A DNA stretch of 9,395 nucleotides, from the NCBI GenBank assembly GCA_014376325.1, contig JACMRP010000045.1, positions 1 through 9,395 on the forward strand, given 5' to 3'. Numbering within the stretch: position 1 is the first letter of the stretch; every line of letters begins with the position of its first letter. Position numbers and translations under genes: made by a program. This DNA is from Pseudobdellovibrionaceae bacterium. GTDB taxonomy: Bacteria; Bdellovibrionota; Bdellovibrionia; Bdellovibrionales; Bdellovibrionaceae. The notes beneath the pieces are model-generated. The model saw nothing but the letters and a program-made list of their open reading frames with translations, did no database searches and had not been told where the DNA came from. Shown here piece after piece: positions 5,887 to 9,395 of the stretch.

Positions 5887-7200
5887 TTACTCGCAGCTTT
5901 TTTGGACAGGGGCATTCGTGAAGTGCGCCGTCAAATCTAAATCCATATGCAAGCGGCCGTCGCGGCAAGCTTTCTGAAGGGTTCTTGCGACAACTTCTAC
6001 GTTTTCTTCAAACAGATGAAAGTCTCCTGAGTTCATCATCGTTTCTTTTAAGAAGAAATTTTTGCCTTCTTCGGTTTGCAGCTGCTTTTCCATTTTCAGC
6101 AACCGGGCATAGGTTGCTGAATTAACGTGGGATACGCCGTTGATCAGACCCGCTTTCAGTGCGCTGTTACCGCGATTTACTCCGCAATCATTATCTTTTA
6201 ACATCATCCGTTTAATTTGAACCGCGTTTTTTGCACGAATGTCGGCTTCTTCCATTTTGCTTTTGCGACCGATGCGTGCGGCGCCTTCGGACTTATCAAT
6301 GAACATGAAAGAGTTCTTATAGTGAACGTTTCCGAAGCGATCTTCTTGGCTCAGCATCGTGTCCATAATGATCATTTCCGAGACGTCTCGCATTTGCTGA
6401 ACCAGCTGGACATTTTTAGCGTTCCATTGGTTCGGTACGATGTCGCGAAGCGCGCGCTTGTCCGATAAAAGTTTATAGATCGGACTTCGGCTGCGGAACG
6501 CGTCCGCGCGGGTTTCGGTGCCTTTTGCCGCGAAGAACATCTCGGAATATTTTTCTTCGTTCCGGGGATTTTCTTGAAGCGCGCCGTAGGTCTGCTTCAA
6601 ATCGTCCGTGAACAGAATATCTTTTTTAGAGCTTTTTGCCGGCGCGTTCAGATAACCGGCGAAACCTTGCCAAATTTGCTTCAGCAGAGAAAGATTCGGA
6701 TTTGCCGAAGTTACCGCGATACCCTTTGCGGCGATCTGCTGATGAGTTTTTAAGTCGAAAGTTCTTAACACCACTGGCGGAACTCCTAGAACATCACCCA
6801 AGATTCTTGAAACATGATAATACGCAACCAATGACGGCGTGTAGCTGCAGCTAATACTGTTTTTGTACTTCGCTAATTTCTTTGACCCTTCGACTTCGCA
6901 CATTTTTGCTTCGACCTGCGCAGCACTCATGCCTGCGGGGATAGAATGGAATTCGACCGCGGGATTTGTGCTTGCGGCCTTTGGACAAAGCGCTACGGCC
7001 GTACCGTTGCCGAGATCGCACAGTATCTTTTCGGTTTCTAAATCATCTTTGCTAAATACGGCTTCGGAAAATCTTTTTGGGATCACGCAGACTTCGGATT
7101 TACCATTTACGAACTGAATCACTTCCTCGCCTCTAGGTGCCGTCGGCGTAAAAGTGGCTAAGGCTGCCGGAAGTACAAGTGCAAAAAAATTCGAAAGCAT
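5887..7200 (-). CDS. Secreted protein with atypical kinase-fold (PI4K/HipA/Fam20-like) motifs
   Basis: 437 residues, with no database name that I recognise. A hydrophobic start (LSNFFALVLPAALA, cleavage near residue 15) indicates export, and eight cysteines (38, 61, 72, 101, 118, 339, 412, 436) fit disulfides outside the cytoplasm. Three blocks resemble the atypical kinases related to PI4K, HipA and Fam20. AYYHVSRILGDVLGVPPVVLR (126-146) matches the helix written AYELDRLLGL-VPPTV in those families. DTMLSQEDRFGN (280-291) matches the catalytic D-x-x-IGN-DRHxGN loop. LKDNDCG (334-340) sits where the metal-binding DNG/DFG-like motif follows. The glutamate usually before the first block (REVAAY) is absent (TPSLVAYY), and DRH is DRF, so activity is uncertain. 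ATG 7200 has AAGG 7 nt upstream. A kinase call is inference from motif order; the substrate is unknown. Confidence 0.75.
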   Translation of the reverse strand: MLSNFFALVLPAALATFTPTAPRGEEVIQFVNGKSEVCVIPKRFSEAVFSKDDLETEKILCDLGNGTAVALCPKAASTNPAVEFHSIPAGMSAAQVEAKMCEVEGSKKLAKYKNSISCSYTPSLVAYYHVSRILGDVLGVPPVVLRTFDLKTHQQIAAKGIAVTSANPNLSLLKQIWQGFAGYLNAPAKSSKKDILFTDDLKQTYGALQENPRNEEKYSEMFFAAKGTETRADAFRSRSPIYKLLSDKRALRDIVPNQWNAKNVQLVQQMRDVSEMIIMDTMLSQEDRFGNVHYKNSFMFIDKSEGAARIGRKSKMEEADIRAKNAVQIKRMMLKDNDCGVNRGNSALKAGLINGVSHVNSATYARLLKMEKQLQTEEGKNFFLKETMMNSGDFHLFEENVEVVARTLQKACRDGRLHMDLDLTAHFTNAPVQKSCE

Positions 7201-7237
7201 AAAATAACCTTTCTTAGTTTTTGGTTAGCGTCACTTA

Positions 7238-7423
7238 CTAGAGCTTCAATTTTGTGACCAGACTCGCGTCTGTCAGATCAGCTTTAACCACTCGTCGCGC
7301 GGCAAAATCCACCCAAATCGATTTGAAAGACAAAAAAGGCGCGCACTGTTTACATTCCTCACACCCCATAGCCCAGTCCAGATTCTTTGTCCCGGCCTTC
7401 ACGCGCGTTTTTTTTCCTCTCAA
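7238..7423 (-). CDS. Possible small cysteine-motif protein
   Basis: A minus-strand open frame of up to 61 codons lies between the kinase-like gene and the divergent phosphatase-like gene. It contains MGCEECKQCAPF, a CxxCxxC arrangement that could bind metal, followed by SIWVDFAARRVVKADL. Starts are poor: TTG 7423, an internal GTG about eight codons later with GAGAGG about 10 nt upstream, or ATG just before GCEEC (about 43 residues). It ends 37 bp before the kinase-like gene on the same strand, so a shared transcript is possible. The plus strand over the same bases is also open, so this may be chance. No promoter was identified in 7201-7432, which otherwise contains only the ribosome binding site of the kinase-like gene and the weak purine-rich leader of the phosphatase-like gene. 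Confidence 0.22.
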   Translation of the reverse strand: MRGKKTRVKAGTKNLDWAMGCEECKQCAPFLSFKSIWVDFAARRVVKADLTDASLVTKLKL

Positions 7424-7432
7424 AATAAAAGA

Positions 7433-8176
7433 ATGAAAAAACTTTTACTGATCGCAATATTGTGTCCCGCTATTTCTTACGCTCAACCTATTGAAACACT
7501 GGTCAATCAAGAGGAGAGTATTCATCACTACCAAACCCGCTACCCGTTGCGCGACCCGTACACCAAGTTGGTCGACAACAAGGGCAACGGCTTCGAGGAT
7601 CTTTACGGCGTCAGAAATTTCAGAGCCGTTCTGAATGGCGTCGTTTACCGAGGCGGCGCAAACAATGCCTATAACAAAAACGAAAAACGGGCGAACTCAA
7701 ATCCTCTCCCGACTGCCGGTTTAAAAAATCTCTGCGAAGAAGGGTTCGGCACGGCCATTTATCTTTACGACACGAATTACAAAACCGCTCCGAAAGTCAC
7801 CACTTGCGGATCTCAATTAGAAATTTCAAATACTTTGAATTACATGCAAGAGAGCGTCTTGCTGTCAGAGACTTCTGCCAGACGTGTTCTGAGTTTGATT
7901 CATAAAAAATTGACGGTCGACACGGATCAAAGTCCGATCTACATGCATTGCTGGAATGGATGGCATGCTTCGGGCTACATCTCTGCACTGACGCTTCGTC
8001 AGTTTTGCGGCTACACCGGAGATCAGGCGGTGAACTACTGGAATCTAAATACCGACGGCAACAATGAGGGCACGAACTACGACCGAATCCGCACAAAAAT
8101 TCGGGCCTTCAAAGTCGACTCGAACATGACGATCAGCTCTGCACTCAAAGCTAAGGTCTGCCCAGCCGCAAACTAA
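7433..8176 (+). CDS. Secreted dual-specificity-phosphatase-like protein lacking the P-loop arginine
   Basis: 247 residues. A signal peptide (KKLLLIAILCPAISYA, cleavage before Gln18) indicates export. NFRAVLNGVVYRGGANN (62-78) matches the opening of secreted tyrosine/dual-specificity phosphatases, in which FR-V--G-VYRSG precedes the core. YMHCWNGWHASG (170-181) aligns with the signature HCxxGxxR[ST]G. Cys173, Gly176, Ser180 and Gly181 are kept, but the phosphate-binding arginine is Ala179 (codon GCT). Without it normal cysteine-phosphatase catalysis is not expected, so this may be a pseudophosphatase that binds phospho-ligands, or a subfamily with another activity. Extra cysteines (101, 125, 192, 243) could form disulfides. 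No strong ribosome binding site precedes ATG 7433, only AAATAAAAGA. It diverges from the kinase-like gene and is followed on the same strand by the CapA-like gene after 66 bp. Confidence 0.82.
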   Translation: MKKLLLIAILCPAISYAQPIETLVNQEESIHHYQTRYPLRDPYTKLVDNKGNGFEDLYGVRNFRAVLNGVVYRGGANNAYNKNEKRANSNPLPTAGLKNLCEEGFGTAIYLYDTNYKTAPKVTTCGSQLEISNTLNYMQESVLLSETSARRVLSLIHKKLTVDTDQSPIYMHCWNGWHASGYISALTLRQFCGYTGDQAVNYWNLNTDGNNEGTNYDRIRTKIRAFKVDSNMTISSALKAKVCPAAN

Positions 8177-8190
8177 CGTAAAATATTCCG

Positions 8191-8242
8191 GCGGGCTTGA
8201 TTTCACGTGATCGATATCGACAACGTGTTAACTAAAGCCCGC
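8191..8242 (+). promoter_or_regulatory. Nested palindromic leader immediately before the CapA start
   Basis: GCGGGCTT (8191-8198) and AAGCCCGC (8235-8242) form a perfect 8-bp GC-rich inverted repeat whose right arm ends exactly at the preferred ATG (8243). The loop holds further perfect palindromes: TCACGTGA (8203-8210), TCGATATCGA (8211-8220) and GTTAAC (8227-8232); CACGT (8204-8208) can also pair with ACGTG (8223-8227). In RNA the right arm would cover the position of the ribosome binding site. It could be a terminator remnant for the preceding gene, a translational control hairpin, or an operator cluster. No U-tract follows. Confidence 0.4.
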
Positions 8243-9271
8243 ATGAAATCATTTATTTTCGCCGTATCCTTCATTGTTTTTTCTAGCCTCGCGCACGCCC
8301 AAAGCGGTATTTCTATCACCGCCGTTGGCGACATCATGATGGGGACGGATTTTCCGACCGATCGCCTGCCTTCTGACAAAGGAGGAAGTCTTTTTAAGTA
8401 TTCTGCAGAACGAATCTCCGCCGGCGATATTCGTTTCGGTAATTTCGAAGGCACGTTTTTCGATGGCAACCGGGGTGCCGGCAGTAAGTCTCCAGGACCG
8501 AACCGCTATATTTTTAGAACTCCGACAGATTTTGGCCCCGCACTGGCTGCGGCGGGATTTAATGTTGTTAGCCTTGCTAACAATCACGCTATGGATTTTG
8601 GTTCACAAGGTCTTGGGGCGACCAAAGCGACCCTTACTAAGAATCAGATTCAGTTTTCTAGCAAAAATGGCGGAGAAGTGGCGCAATTTAATGTCCGCGG
8701 AATTCGCGTTGCGCTGATCGCGACCGATTTTTACAATGGCGCCCGTAGTATCACGACGCCGCAAACGACTTACCTGGAAATTGCAGAGCTTAAAAAAACT
8801 TACGATATCGTCATTGTCTCTTGCCACGCCGGTCGCGAAGGCGCCGGAGCGGAGCGCACTCGCGATGTTGCCGAAATTTTCTCTGGCGAAAATCGCGGCA
8901 ATTCCGTTGAATTTTCAAGGAAAGCGATCGATGCGGGCGCAAGTCTTATTATCATGCACGGCCCGCACGTACCCCGGGGTTACGAAGTTTACAAAGGCCA
9001 CCTCATCGCCTACAGCCTCGGTAATTTTTTGACGGAGGCCGGGATCAGCGTTACCGGAATCTCGGGCCTGGCTCCCCTGTTGCAGGTAAATCTGGACGCT
9101 CAAGGCAAGTTCGTTCGTGGCTACGTGACCTCGTTCCGTCAAGTTCGTGACAAAGGCACGGTCTACGACTCTTCCCAGGCCGCGTATACGTTTATGAAAG
9201 ATCTTTCGCTTCGAGATTTTCCGGGTTCGGCCCCGCGTTTTGAAAAAGACGGCTTGTTCTATCCTCAATAA
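8243..9271 (+). CDS. CapA-family metallophosphatase-like exported protein
   Basis: 342 residues from ATG 8243. This start is preferred over GTG 8207 because it directly begins a signal peptide ([20 protein letters not shown]); the GTG start would add 12 unrelated residues inside an inverted repeat. The mature protein carries the CapA/PGA_cap motifs in order: [56 protein letters not shown] and IAYSLGNF. The aspartate, asparagine and histidines of these motifs form the metal site of the calcineurin-like fold. CapA proteins are linked to poly-gamma-glutamate capsule synthesis in Bacillus, but most members are uncharacterised; no CapB/CapC genes are next to it here, so a capsule role is not supported. 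Exported like its upstream neighbour and possibly on the same transcript. No good ribosome binding site is visible. Confidence 0.92.
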   Translation: MKSFIFAVSFIVFSSLAHAQSGISITAVGDIMMGTDFPTDRLPSDKGGSLFKYSAERISAGDIRFGNFEGTFFDGNRGAGSKSPGPNRYIFRTPTDFGPALAAAGFNVVSLANNHAMDFGSQGLGATKATLTKNQIQFSSKNGGEVAQFNVRGIRVALIATDFYNGARSITTPQTTYLEIAELKKTYDIVIVSCHAGREGAGAERTRDVAEIFSGENRGNSVEFSRKAIDAGASLIIMHGPHVPRGYEVYKGHLIAYSLGNFLTEAGISVTGISGLAPLLQVNLDAQGKFVRGYVTSFRQVRDKGTVYDSSQAAYTFMKDLSLRDFPGSAPRFEKDGLFYPQ

Positions 9272-9288
9272 ATTGTCAGTATAATCGC

Positions 9289-9395
9289 ATGACTAATTGC
9301 CCTTGTGGATCTGACCAAACTTACGAAAAATGCTGCGGCCCCTTTCATGCTGGTGAGGCCGATGCGCCGACCGCCGAAAAATTAATGCGATCTCG
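9289..9395 (+). CDS. YchJ-family SEC-C motif protein, 5' partial
   Basis: The gene starts at ATG 9289 and runs off the window after 35 codons. MTNCPCGS followed by [12 protein letters not shown] is the zinc-binding SEC-C motif (CxC...CC[GH]), and the following [10 protein letters not shown] matches the start of the YchJ/UPF0225 family (usually PATPEQLMRSRY). The motif is also found at the end of SecA. YchJ proteins are small, cytoplasmic, of unknown function. A perfect TATAAT lies at 9280-9285, only 3 bp before the ATG, and there is no ribosome binding site, so initiation is unusual or the start of transcription lies within the preceding capA gene. It begins 17 bp after the CapA stop and may be co-transcribed with it. 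Confidence 0.88.
   Translation, partial: MTNCPCGSDQTYEKCCGPFHAGEADAPTAEKLMRS

Noticed and set aside
8249..8587. Minus-strand open frames opposite the CapA gene
   Set aside because: The plus strand carries all CapA motifs in order; the opposite frames are shadows.

Overview
The window looks like chromosomal DNA of a Gram-negative predatory-type deltaproteobacterium, most likely a Bdellovibrio relative (Bdellovibrionota). This is an inference from mid-range GC, dense gene packing, many signal-peptide proteins of unrecognised families, and a competence/envelope gene mix. No rRNA or other taxonomic marker is present. I see no transposase, integrase, CRISPR array or true tRNA.

Layout. Positions 1-199 hold no secure gene. 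They contain a compact set of inverted repeats (11-86) that, read on the minus strand, shows two CsrA-like AAGGATG motifs in hairpin loops. dprA follows on the minus strand (200-1120). A TetR-family regulator (1306-1926) runs the other way and ends 3 bp from the end of a minus-strand pair: a secreted LysM protein (1930-3354) and, just upstream of it, a secreted TPR protein (3370-3888). Elsewhere in Proteobacteria LysM genes often sit directly next to dprA, so the tetR gene appears to interrupt that neighbourhood. A 303-bp divergent spacer with short direct repeats (3889-4191) separates the TPR/LysM operon from a two-gene plus-strand operon. That operon (4204-5860) encodes a split ComEC: the membrane channel and the metallo-beta-lactamase-like domain as two overlapping genes.

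The right half carries proteins predicted to be exported. They are a cysteine-containing protein with PI4K/HipA/Fam20-like kinase motifs (5887-7200, minus), a dual-specificity-phosphatase-like protein whose P-loop lacks the catalytic arginine (7433-8176, plus), and a CapA-family protein (8243-9271, plus) preceded by a nested palindromic leader. A YchJ/SEC-C gene begins at 9289 and leaves the window.

How the genes may work together. DprA (recombination mediator) and split ComEC (DNA import) point to natural transformation capacity. The TPR/LysM operon is probably envelope or peptidoglycan related. The kinase-like and phosphatase-like genes are divergent neighbours, both exported; a functional pairing is speculation. 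I did not find a convincing new multi-gene defence or mobile system. The best leads are the kinase-like secreted protein, the R-to-A pseudophosphatase, the split ComEC, and the RNA-like elements at 11-86 and 8191-8242.
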